In this document: in pieces, positions 44,676 to 52,264 of the stretch
How the letters are laid out: each line of letters begins with the position of its first letter
How positions within the stretch are numbered: position 1 is the first letter of the stretch
Source of the DNA: Dysgonamonadaceae bacterium
GTDB taxonomy: Bacteria; Bacteroidota; Bacteroidia; Bacteroidales; Azobacteroidaceae
Reading direction: 5' to 3'
Length of the DNA stretch: 56,772 nucleotides
Assembly: GCA_031269685.1 (NCBI GenBank)
Contig: JAISYU010000027.1
Location: 1 to 56,772, forward strand
Translations under genes and position numbers: made by a program
The notes under the pieces: generated by a model
Databases searched by the model: none
What the model saw: the letters and a program-made list of their open reading frames with translations, nothing else
What the model was told of the DNA's origin: nothing

Positions 44676-44752
44676 TTCCGGTAATTTCAAAGGATTATTG
44701 GAATTAAGACTGAAAAACGCAGAATAAATAGTTTCTGCGAATGATTTTATGA

Positions 44753-44787
44753 GGCGGCGCGATTCATTTCGAAGCCGCCCGTTTATT
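44753..44787 (+). terminator. Terminator after tdh
   Basis: GGCGGC at 44753-44758 pairs with GCCGCC at 44774-44779 (further pairs possible), followed by CGTTTATTTT. It lies just before array C. Confidence 0.75.
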
Positions 44788-44809
44788 TTCTAAAAGAGAC
44801 GTGATATAG

Positions 44810-45140
44810 CCAAAATAGACGTGATTTTTGCCAAAATTTTGGCGTATAAGCCAAAATTTCCGTGATATTACCAAAATTTTGGCTTATACACCAAAATTTC
44901 CGTGATTTATGCCAAAATTTTGGCTTATAAACCAAAATTTCCGTGATTTTTACCAAAATTTCCGTGATTTTTACCAAAATTTCCGTGATTTTTGCCCAAA
45001 TTTTCGTGATTTTTATCAAAATTTCCGTGATTTTTACCAAAATTTCCGTGATTTTTACCAAAATTTCCGTGATTTTTGCCCAAAGTTTCGTGATTTTTAC
45101 CAAAATTTCCGTGATTTTTGCCAAAATTTTGGCAAAAATA
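44810..45140 (+). repeat. 21-bp tandem array C
   Basis: Sixteen units starting CCAAAATTT. Most are 21 bases (CCAAAATTTCCGTGATTTTT plus one base). Four units in the 5' half and the last unit are 20 bases; four carry TTGGCTTATA-like text in place of CCGTGATTT, making the palindrome CCAAAATTTTGG. Each unit has two A/T tracts roughly one helical turn apart. The 20-base units shift the reading frame, so the array is not a conserved protein gene, although long stop-free frames exist on both strands (a minus-strand frame gives KITEILV heptads). Confidence 0.9.
45114..45139. repeat. Perfect 26-bp palindrome closing array C
   Basis: The half-site ATTTTTGCCAAAA is followed directly by its exact complement with no loop. 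A further small hairpin, CCCT/AGGG, lies at about 45142-45153. Candidate protein-binding site or cruciform; no known operator was recognised. Confidence 0.85.
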
Positions 45141-45231
45141 ACCCTTCGCAGGGCAAATTTTCCACGATTATAGCCCACACTCACCATTAACTGTTCGTTA
45201 CTCACTCTTCACTATTAATTATTTTTTTTAT

Positions 45232-45239
45232 TATCTTTG
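45232..45239 (+). promoter_or_regulatory. -7 box TATCTTTG for the DUF4491 gene
   Basis: Ends 21 bases before the ATG at 45261 and excludes the upstream in-frame start at 45237. Confidence 0.72.
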
Positions 45240-45260
45240 CGCCCTCTAATTCTATTTTTC

Positions 45261-45572
45261 ATGGCTGAATTTATTAATACGTATAATCTTACGGGAATCG
45301 TTATCGGTTTTATTACTTTTTTGATAATCGGCGTTTTTCATCCTTTAGTTATCAAAGGTGAATACTATTTTGGGACAAAATGCTGGTGGGTGTTCCTTTT
45401 GATGGGCATCGCGGGACTTTCCGGCGCTGTTTGCTGGCACGGGAATACAATACTGTCGGTGTCAAGCGGAGTGTTTGGTTTTTCCGCTTTTTGGGGCATC
45501 AATGAACTGTTTGAACAGAAAAAGCGCGTCGAAAGAGGATGGTTTCCGAAAAGGGAAAATAAGGGAATTTAA
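45261..45572 (+). CDS. DUF4491 family membrane protein
   Basis: A 103-residue protein with three predicted membrane helices (TGIVIGFITFLIIGVFHPLV, WWVFLLMGIAGLSGAVCW and VSSGVFGFSAFWGI) and a short basic C-terminus. The motif HPLVIKGEYYFG is characteristic of DUF4491, a Bacteroidota family of unknown function. Start placed at ATG 45261 by promoter position and homology. The last four bases overlap the 3' end of miaB on the other strand. Confidence 0.85.
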   Translation: MAEFINTYNLTGIVIGFITFLIIGVFHPLVIKGEYYFGTKCWWVFLLMGIAGLSGAVCWHGNTILSVSSGVFGFSAFWGINELFEQKKRVERGWFPKRENKGI

Positions 45573-46915
45573 CCCTTATGAACCGGCGAACCGAACAATG
45601 TTGCAGCAGTAGCCCTTTCTATTTTAACATTCACCAAATCACCTATACGGTGGTCTTCTTTATTGAAAATCACAACTTTATTTTGCGAATTGCGACCGTA
45701 TAACTGCTCGCGCGAACGTTTTGAAAAACCTTCCACAAGCGTTTCCGTCGTTTTGCCAATATCTCGAAGATTGCTTTCAAGCGAGAGTTCGAGTTGCAGA
45801 GCGATAATCTCTCCTAAACGACGGACTTTTACCTCTTCCAGCACGTCATCTTTAAGATGCTTTGCGGCATAAGTCCCAGGTCGCTCCGAATATTTAAACA
45901 TAAACGCAGAATCAAATCGCGCTTCACGAATCAGCGAAAGAGTCTGTAAATGATCCTCTTCCGTCTCCGAAGGAAATCCGCAAAACAAATCGGTCGATAT
46001 GGAAGCATCGGGAAGAATCCTGCGGATAGCGGCGACGCGATCAAGATACCATTCGCGCGTATACCTGCGATTCATTGCTTTAAGTATCCCGGAACTGCCT
46101 GATTGAGCGGGTAAATGAATTTGCCGGCAAATATTCGGATATTGTGAAATTACCTCCAAAGTCCGGTCATTCATGTCTTTAGGATGAGAAGTCATAAACC
46201 TGATGCGCATTTCGGGAATTTCGCGAGCAACCGCCTCAAATAATCCCGGAAAATCAATCTTTTCCCGACCGTCGTCGAAAAGATAAGAATTAACGTTCTG
46301 TCCAAGCAAAGTTACTTCACGGAATCCCTGTTCCCGCATCGCACGGATCTCACGGATAATACTTTCCGGTTCGCGACTCCTTTCCCGACCTCTGGTATAT
46401 GGCACGATGCAATATGAACAGAAATTGTTGCATCCCCTCATTATCGAAACAAATCCCGAAATCTTAACGCCGGAAATTTTCAAAGGAACTACATCTTTGT
46501 AAGTCTCAGTCGAGGAAAGATTTATATTTATCGCCTTCTCACCGTTAGCCGCGCTTGCCATAAGGTGCGGAAGATCGAGATATGAGTCCGGTCCGGCGAC
46601 AAGATCTGCAAGGCGGCGGTCTATCAGTTCATTCTTAACTCTTTCAGCCATGCAACCCAAAACACCGACAATAAGATTTTTATTTTTCTTTTTCAAAGAC
46701 TGGAAATACTGTAATCTTGCGAGCGCTCTCTGTTCCGCATTATCCCTGACAGAACAGGTGTTTACGAAAATAGCATCGGCTTCTGCGATATTTTCTGTAG
46801 TTTCGTAGCCATCCATCTTAAGGACAGACGCGACAACTTCACTGTCAGCGACGTTCATCTGGCAGCCGTAAGTTTCGATGTAAAGTTTCTGTGGAACAAA
46901 ATCAGGATCCGGCAT
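45569..46915 (-). CDS. miaB: tRNA-2-methylthio-N6-dimethylallyladenosine synthase
   Basis: A 448-residue radical-SAM methylthiotransferase that adds the methylthio group to i6A37 of tRNA. The N-terminal domain has the three cluster cysteines in ETYGCQMN, VNTCSVRDNA and VGVLGCMAERV. The radical-SAM motif is RGCNNFCSYCIVPYTRGRER. A TRAM domain ends the protein (SQNKVVIF, HRIGDLVNVKIERAT). All key residues are present. Its 5' side faces a palindromic promoter region at 46987-47007. Confidence 0.95.
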   Translation of the reverse strand: MPDPDFVPQKLYIETYGCQMNVADSEVVASVLKMDGYETTENIAEADAIFVNTCSVRDNAEQRALARLQYFQSLKKKNKNLIVGVLGCMAERVKNELIDRRLADLVAGPDSYLDLPHLMASAANGEKAININLSSTETYKDVVPLKISGVKISGFVSIMRGCNNFCSYCIVPYTRGRERSREPESIIREIRAMREQGFREVTLLGQNVNSYLFDDGREKIDFPGLFEAVAREIPEMRIRFMTSHPKDMNDRTLEVISQYPNICRQIHLPAQSGSSGILKAMNRRYTREWYLDRVAAIRRILPDASISTDLFCGFPSETEEDHLQTLSLIREARFDSAFMFKYSERPGTYAAKHLKDDVLEEVKVRRLGEIIALQLELSLESNLRDIGKTTETLVEGFSKRSREQLYGRNSQNKVVIFNKEDHRIGDLVNVKIERATAATLFGSPVHKG

Positions 46916-46986
46916 GAGTTTTATTTAAAAACAACGCTTAATGAGATATAAAATACTCATTTTATTGTTTATCTAATTATTATTTG

Positions 46987-47007
46987 TAATTTTGGAGCGC
47001 AAAATTA
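46987..47007. promoter_or_regulatory. Two divergent -7 boxes forming a perfect inverted repeat
   Basis: TAATTTTG (plus, 46987-46994) and its exact complement CAAAATTA (47000-47007, TAATTTTG on the minus strand) are separated by five bases. The plus box lies 23 bases before the ATG at 47018 and has TTG 19 bases upstream, a good -33 distance. The minus box is 84 bases before the miaB ATG. They may fire divergently or form an operator. Confidence 0.55.
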
Positions 47008-47017
47008 AGAAAATTTT

Positions 47018-47401
47018 ATGGATAATCTGAAAGAATACCTTCCTTTACTCGTAATTCTGCTTATAAGTCTCATTTCACAGGCATTCAAGCCAAAGAAGAA
47101 AAAACCGGATACAGAGACTGCGCCGCAAGCAGAGAAAACTGAGCATGACGCATGGTTTGATGTGCCTCGTGTTGAAGTGAAAAAGCCGATGTCTCAGCCG
47201 AAAATACATCGACCTGTAACGCATCCGAAACCTAAGAAATCATCTTATGCAGAGATCAAAGAAGCGACTGCGACCGCAAAACGACAGGCGACAGTTGTAC
47301 TCTCCGACGAAGACACTTCTCCTCCATTCCTCAATATTTCCGATACGGACGAAATAAAAAAGGCTATTATATATTCTGAAATCTTCCGTCGACCGGAATA
47401 A
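47018..47401 (+). CDS. Small membrane-anchored protein, function unknown
   Basis: A 127-residue protein. Residues 5-22 form one hydrophobic helix (LPLLVILLISLISQAF) followed at once by KPKKKK, so the N-terminus is a signal anchor with the rest in the cytoplasm by the positive-inside rule. The remainder is Lys/Pro-rich and low in complexity, with a short acidic end (ISDTDEIKKAIIYSEIFRRPE) that could be a conserved C-terminal motif. I do not recognise a family. Confidence 0.7.
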   Translation: MDNLKEYLPLLVILLISLISQAFKPKKKKPDTETAPQAEKTEHDAWFDVPRVEVKKPMSQPKIHRPVTHPKPKKSSYAEIKEATATAKRQATVVLSDEDTSPPFLNISDTDEIKKAIIYSEIFRRPE

Positions 47402-47464
47402 ATAATGCAATTCAAATATAAAAGCGATCAATCGGTGTAGTTGATAGTAGATAAGGTTGATTGA

Positions 47465-48871
47465 TTATATTCCTTTCCCCGTGCAAATAATTTGTATTGA
47501 GTAAATCAGTATTTTGATGTCCATCAACAGCGACATATTTTCATAATAGAGAATGTCGTACTGCAATCTCTCTATCATTTCTTCTATATTGCGGGCATAT
47601 CCGAACTTAACCATACCAAGTGACGTGATACCCGGATATACATTATGCAGCAGGTAATAATACGGCGCTTTTTCCACGATCTGTTTAATGTAGTGTCTTC
47701 GTTCCGGTCGTGGACCGACTATTGACATATCCCCACACAGCACATTCCAGAATTGAGGCAGTTCATCGAGCCGATACTTCCTCATGAAATGTCCGACGGG
47801 CGTAATTCGTTCATCTTTTTCTGAAGAGAGTAATGGACCGTCGCTCTCGGCGTTTTCGTACATAGTACGAAATTTCAGTATATTAAACGGCTTACCCATA
47901 TATCCTATTCTCTCCTGGCGAATAATGATCGGACCTTTGGAGTCGCGATACACACGGAAGGCAAGGTAAGCATATACAGGGGACAGCAGTAGCATAGCCA
48001 AAGCGGAGATTATTTTATCCAGCGTCATTTTAATGTTTTTCTCTCCTTCGGGGTAATTACTTTCTGTAATATCAATCAATGGCGCGCCTTTAATTGTATG
48101 CACTTTGATATGTCCTATCAGCAGTTGGAATCTATTGAGAGGCAGTTTGATCGGCAGTTTATATTGGTAAAGTGCATAGAGTAGCGTCAGCAGTTCATCT
48201 CCGTTTGATTCGGTGGCAACTATCAGTTCGCGAGTTTTGAACTGTCGTATAATATCGGCTAAGTCTCTGATATGTCCTATTGTATTAAGTTTTGTGGATA
48301 TTTGTTTATCAGTATCTGTTTCTATATAACCTTGAATAGTGTAAGCCTTCGTATTTACCGATCGTTCGAGCATTTTGCTCACTTGCCTCGCATTATCTCC
48401 TGTACCGAGTATAAGTACGGGAGTGGTCCATTCCCTGCTGCGGATTTTTTTTGTGGCTCTGTTAGTTATTATCAGTCGGAAGAGATATGTAAATCCGAAT
48501 GAAAAAAGGAACAGATATGTGATTTGTTCGTAATAAATATTGATAGACTCAGGCAAGTTATTTAGCAGGACGATAAAGAAAATAGATAACGAACCGATTA
48601 TACAAGTCATGAATGTTCTGAACGCAACAGAGAGATGTGATTTCACTAACGGGCTGTTGTAGTAACCTGAATAATAGTGCAGTACGAGCCATCCGAGCGG
48701 TATGATAAGTTGTCCCTGTACTACATTGCTATACCAGACAAAGCCATGATATGTATCGAATTGTTTATATGCTACCAGGAAATATCTCAGGACATTGAAT
48801 ACGAACCACGCGAGATGAGCAGCCATGAAGTCTGCTGTTAGATAGATGCATGTTTGGGTTTTGTTGTTCAT
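47465..48871 (-). CDS. Second undecaprenyl-phosphate sugar phosphotransferase
   Basis: A 468-residue WbaP/WcaJ-type enzyme, a paralogue of the one at 15598. Four to five membrane helices in the first 290 residues surround a Rossmann-like section (TPVLILGTGDNARQVSKML). The catalytic end has [50 protein letters not shown] and PRPERR. It would start a second polymer or lipid-linked glycan. No glycosyltransferases accompany it. Its ATG overlaps the tsaC stop by one base. Confidence 0.9.
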   Translation of the reverse strand: MNNKTQTCIYLTADFMAAHLAWFVFNVLRYFLVAYKQFDTYHGFVWYSNVVQGQLIIPLGWLVLHYYSGYYNSPLVKSHLSVAFRTFMTCIIGSLSIFFIVLLNNLPESINIYYEQITYLFLFSFGFTYLFRLIITNRATKKIRSREWTTPVLILGTGDNARQVSKMLERSVNTKAYTIQGYIETDTDKQISTKLNTIGHIRDLADIIRQFKTRELIVATESNGDELLTLLYALYQYKLPIKLPLNRFQLLIGHIKVHTIKGAPLIDITESNYPEGEKNIKMTLDKIISALAMLLLSPVYAYLAFRVYRDSKGPIIIRQERIGYMGKPFNILKFRTMYENAESDGPLLSSEKDERITPVGHFMRKYRLDELPQFWNVLCGDMSIVGPRPERRHYIKQIVEKAPYYYLLHNVYPGITSLGMVKFGYARNIEEMIERLQYDILYYENMSLLMDIKILIYSIQIICTGKGI

Positions 48872-49434
48872 TATTTACGAATAACTTTTATTGATCCGTT
48901 ACTTGTGAAACCTATTATAGACGATGCTTTTCGTTTATCTGTTTCGGTATTGCGATAATTTACAACGTAATCTGTTAATCGCATAAAATCAGTATTTATT
49001 TCATTGAAACAGGTTGGCGTTGGTTGACCGCTAAAATTGGCTGATGTTGATACTACGGGTTTTCCGAATTTACGGCAGAGTGTTTGTGAGAATGTTTCTT
49101 TTGTCACTCTTATTGCGATACTTCCGTCTTCGCTTATCAGGTTTTGTGCGAGATTTTTTGCGTGTGGGTAAATAATTGTCAATGGTTCGACGGCAATTTC
49201 CACAATTTGGCGTGCTATTTCTGGAGTATTGTCAGTATAAATATCCAGAAGTTCTATTGAATCGACAAGTACAATCATTGACTTTTTATCTTGGCGGCGT
49301 TTTATCTCATACACTCGTGCCACAGCCTCTTCATTGGTTGCATCGCATCCAACTCCCCATACTGTGTCTGTAGGATATATTATAATTCCTCCGCTGTTCA
49401 GTACTTCGCATGTTTTAAGTATTTCTTCGTGCAT
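48871..49434 (-). CDS. tsaC: L-threonylcarbamoyladenylate synthase (TsaC/Sua5 family)
   Basis: A 187-residue YrdC-domain protein that makes threonylcarbamoyl-AMP for the t6A37 tRNA modification. Conserved parts are GGIIIYPTDTVWGVGCDATN, RRQDKKSMIVLV, GSIAIRVT and KPVVSTSANFSGQPTPTCF. It lacks the C-terminal Sua5 domain, so it is the short TsaC form. TsaB of the same pathway is encoded 0.7 kb away on the other strand beyond array D. It shares a transcript with the sugar phosphotransferase. Confidence 0.92.
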   Translation of the reverse strand: MHEEILKTCEVLNSGGIIIYPTDTVWGVGCDATNEEAVARVYEIKRRQDKKSMIVLVDSIELLDIYTDNTPEIARQIVEIAVEPLTIIYPHAKNLAQNLISEDGSIAIRVTKETFSQTLCRKFGKPVVSTSANFSGQPTPTCFNEINTDFMRLTDYVVNYRNTETDKRKASSIIGFTSNGSIKVIRK

Positions 49435-49454
49435 TTGTGCATTATTTACGGCTG

Positions 49455-49462
49455 CAAATGTA
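49455..49462 (-). promoter_or_regulatory. -7 box TACATTTG for tsaC
   Basis: Minus strand, 20 bases before the tsaC ATG. Confidence 0.7.
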
Positions 49463-49565
49463 CATAAAATTTTTTTATAACTTTATATTTTGATCAATAA
49501 TATTTTAAAAAATACTCTTTTAATTATATATTTTCTCTTTTGGGAACAAAGAGGGCAATCTTTTT

Positions 49566-49964
49566 CCGATCGTGATGTTTGTTTTGGTAATATAAAATTA
49601 TCCTTACCGTTTTACGACATTAAATGTTTTACCGTTGACGTATTCATTAACATTTTTAAAATCCTTTGTAAAAAATGTTTTCCCTCATGTACCGATCGTG
49701 ATGTTTGTTTTGGTAATATGAAATTATCCTTACCGTTTTACGACATTCAATGTTTTACCGTTGACGTATTCATTAACATTTTTAAAATCCTTTGTAAAAA
49801 ATGTTTTCTCTCATGTACCGAAAATTTTGCGACATACCCCGAAAGTTTTGTGGTATACCCCGAAGATTTTGCGACATACCCCGAAAGTTTTGCGATATAT
49901 CCCAAAAGTTTTGTGGTATATCCCGAAAGTTTTGTTACATGTACCGAAAGTTTTTTCTCTTGTA
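49566..49964 (+). repeat. 21-bp tandem array D with a 126-bp higher-order repeat
   Basis: Two 126-base direct repeats (49566-49691 and 49692-49817) differ at only a few positions; 126 is six times 21. Seven 21-base units follow at 49818-49964, each starting CCGAAAGTTTTG or close to it, then TGGTATA, CGACATA or CGATATA. Inside each 126-base copy the word GTTTTACGACATT resembles the later GTTTTGCGACAT, so the long repeat is made of diverged 21-mers. No start codon and promoter fit the open frame that crosses it. It fills the divergent tsaC-tsaB gap. Confidence 0.92.
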
Positions 49965-50128
49965 ATATTTATTCTGTTATCTGTATTCTCAGAAATATTT
50001 AAGGCGTTATATGTTGCGTTTTATTTAATAACAGTTCAAAAGATAATATATTTTTAAAAAAAGATAATACATTTTTTAAAAACAAAAGGCATTTTATAAA
50101 AAATTACCTGTTTATACATTATTTTTCG

Positions 50129-50136
50129 TACCTTTG
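50129..50136 (+). promoter_or_regulatory. -7 box TACCTTTG for tsaB
   Basis: Ends 20 bases before the tsaB ATG at 50157. Confidence 0.75.
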
Positions 50137-50156
50137 CGACTTAAAGTTTGAACATC

Positions 50157-50876
50157 ATGGCATGTATTATACACATCGAAACATCATTAAAAATATGTTC
50201 TGTCGCGGTTTCTGTGAATGGCGAACAGGTATTTGTCCGCGAAAACAGTCAACAGTCACATTCGGCGTCGCTCGGAGTGTTTGCAGAAGAAGCAATCGAA
50301 ATATTATCAAAGGAAGGCAAATCGCCGGAGGCAGTGGTGGTTAGCAGCGGACCGGGTTCATATACGGGACTCAGAATAGGTGTCTCGCTGGCAAAAGGAT
50401 TATGCTACGGATTAGAAATACCGCTTATCGCGATCCCTACCCTGCAAATTATGACAGTCGGCGCAATACGCGAACTGAAACAACGGGGAATTGAAATCAA
50501 TGCCACAGACCGTTTCGCTCCGCTATCCGATGCCAGGCGGATGGAGGTTTATACTGCAATCTATTCCCAGGATATGACGGAAATAGTTGCTGAGCAGGCT
50601 ATGATTATTGACAAAAATTCATTTTCGGATATACTTGCGCAAAGACGGGTATGGTTCTTCGGAGACGGCTCAAACAAATGCCGGACAGAACTGCGCTCGC
50701 CTAATGCAATATTCCTGGAAAACATTAACCCGTCTGCCTCGATGATGATTTCACTTGCAGAACGAAAATTCATGGATCGTGAGTTTGAAGACCTCGCATA
50801 CTTCGAGCCATTTTACCTTAAAGAATTCCAGGCTACAGTACCTAAAAATAAATTTCCTTTTCAAAACGGTAAATAA
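50157..50876 (+). CDS. tsaB: tRNA threonylcarbamoyladenosine modification protein TsaB
   Basis: A 239-residue ASKHA-fold protein that partners TsaD in t6A37 formation. Recognised by ILHIET-type start (IIHIETSLKICSVAV), QQSHSASLGVFAEEAI, the strongly conserved VVSSGPGSYTGLRIGVSLAK and APLSDARRMEVYTAIY. TsaB itself is non-catalytic. Start chosen at ATG 50157 next to the promoter; an ATG three codons earlier is possible. trkA follows 33 bases on with its own promoter box. Confidence 0.92.
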   Translation: MACIIHIETSLKICSVAVSVNGEQVFVRENSQQSHSASLGVFAEEAIEILSKEGKSPEAVVVSSGPGSYTGLRIGVSLAKGLCYGLEIPLIAIPTLQIMTVGAIRELKQRGIEINATDRFAPLSDARRMEVYTAIYSQDMTEIVAEQAMIIDKNSFSDILAQRRVWFFGDGSNKCRTELRSPNAIFLENINPSASMMISLAERKFMDREFEDLAYFEPFYLKEFQATVPKNKFPFQNGK

Positions 50877-50880
50877 TTAC

Positions 50881-50888
50881 TAATTTTG
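50881..50888 (+). promoter_or_regulatory. -7 box TAATTTTG for trkA
   Basis: Ends 21 bases before the trkA ATG, in the short gap after tsaB. Confidence 0.65.
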
Positions 50889-50909
50889 CACATCAAACAG
50901 TAAACCGTT

Positions 50910-52244
50910 ATGAAAATCTTAATTGCTGGCGCTGGCGAAGTTGGAACCCATCTTGCTAAACTTCTTTCACAGGAAAACCAGGACATAACACTGCTCGACG
51001 AGAACAGTGAGAAACTGAATTTCCCGTACTCATCTGAAATAATGACCGTTACAGGGAATCCTACTTCACTTGCAGACCTAAGAAACGCCGCAGTCAACAG
51101 AGCAGATATGTTTATCGCCGTAACTCCAGAAGAAACTACCAATATCACGGCATGTCTGCTCGCAACAAACCTCGGTGCGAAAACTACTATCGCACGGGTC
51201 AGCAATAACGAATACATTCTCCCTAAAAGTACAGAGTTCTTTGCTAAACTTGGCGTTGATTCACTGATTTGCCCGGAAGAACTCGCCGCTGCAGAAATAC
51301 TTAGCGCTCTCAAAACACCATGGTCAAGGCAATGGTGGGAACTTGCAGGAGGTAAACTGATACTTGTAGGAGCAAAAGTGCGCGATAATGCACCACTTGT
51401 AGATAAAATGCTGATGGAACTCGCTTCAGAAGAGCGTTTCTATCATATTGTAGCCATCAAACGAGACGAAGAGACAATAATCCCGCGCGGTGCTGACTAT
51501 ATCCGGTCAGGTGACATACTGTTTTTTACCACAACGCCACAATATGTTAACCGTATCAAAGCGCTTTCAGGAAAAGGAAATATAGATATCAAACTTGTCA
51601 CAATAATGGGTGGTAGCCGGATAGCGCAAAAAGTCGCCCAACGATTGCCGGACGGTATTCATGTAAAGATTCTCGAAAAAGATCGAGATAAAAGTTACAG
51701 ACTCGCAGAAAAAGTAGGCAGTAATGTACTGGTAATTAACGGTGACGGACGAAATACCGAATTACTGATACGCGAAAATATAAAAGACTGCGACGCATTT
51801 ATCGCCCTCACCGGAAACTCCGAAGCAAATATCCTTGCATGTGTTACTGCGAAAAATATAGGCGTTCCGAAGACCGTTGCCGAAGTGGAGAATATAGACT
51901 ATATAAGGATGGCAGAGAAATTAGACATCGGTACGGTCATTAATAAGAAACTGATAGCAGCAAGCCATATATACCGATTCATGCTTAACGCAGATGTCTC
52001 AACGGTGAAGTGCATGACATTTGCAAATGCCGAAGTTGCGGAACTTATCGCCAGAAAAGGTTCCAGGATAACGCGCAAACCGGTTAAAGAACTGAACCTG
52101 CCTGTCGGAATGACTCTTGGTGGGAAAATACGCGGTGAGAAAGCTGAAATAATTGGCGGCGAAACGCAGATAGAAGCAGGTGATCATGTAGTAGTCTTCT
52201 GCCTCGACACCTCGATGCGCAAAATTGAAGATTATTTTAACTAA
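50910..52244 (+). CDS. trkA: Trk potassium uptake regulatory subunit TrkA
   Basis: A 444-residue peripheral membrane protein that gates a Trk potassium channel. Two Rossmann (RCK_N) domains are each followed by an RCK_C domain: the first opens ILIAGAGEVGTHLAKLL, the second (about residue 232) VTIMGGSRIAQKVAQRL. It binds NAD(H)/ATP. The membrane subunit TrkH, often adjacent in this phylum, is not found here; the next gene is a C-S lyase 20 bases on. Confidence 0.93.
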   Translation: MKILIAGAGEVGTHLAKLLSQENQDITLLDENSEKLNFPYSSEIMTVTGNPTSLADLRNAAVNRADMFIAVTPEETTNITACLLATNLGAKTTIARVSNNEYILPKSTEFFAKLGVDSLICPEELAAAEILSALKTPWSRQWWELAGGKLILVGAKVRDNAPLVDKMLMELASEERFYHIVAIKRDEETIIPRGADYIRSGDILFFTTTPQYVNRIKALSGKGNIDIKLVTIMGGSRIAQKVAQRLPDGIHVKILEKDRDKSYRLAEKVGSNVLVINGDGRNTELLIRENIKDCDAFIALTGNSEANILACVTAKNIGVPKTVAEVENIDYIRMAEKLDIGTVINKKLIAASHIYRFMLNADVSTVKCMTFANAEVAELIARKGSRITRKPVKELNLPVGMTLGGKIRGEKAEIIGGETQIEAGDHVVVFCLDTSMRKIEDYFN

Positions 52245-52264
52245 AAACTTAAAACTCTTCCCTG

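Noticed and set aside
44783-45205. Minus-strand 140-codon frame with KITEILV heptads as a coiled-coil protein gene
   Set aside because: It has only a GTG start with no promoter, and the 20-bp units shift frame in the array; the open frame follows from the repeat composition.
49490-50002. 170-codon frame through array D
   Set aside because: It begins with TTG without promoter or ribosome site, and stays open because the period is a multiple of three.
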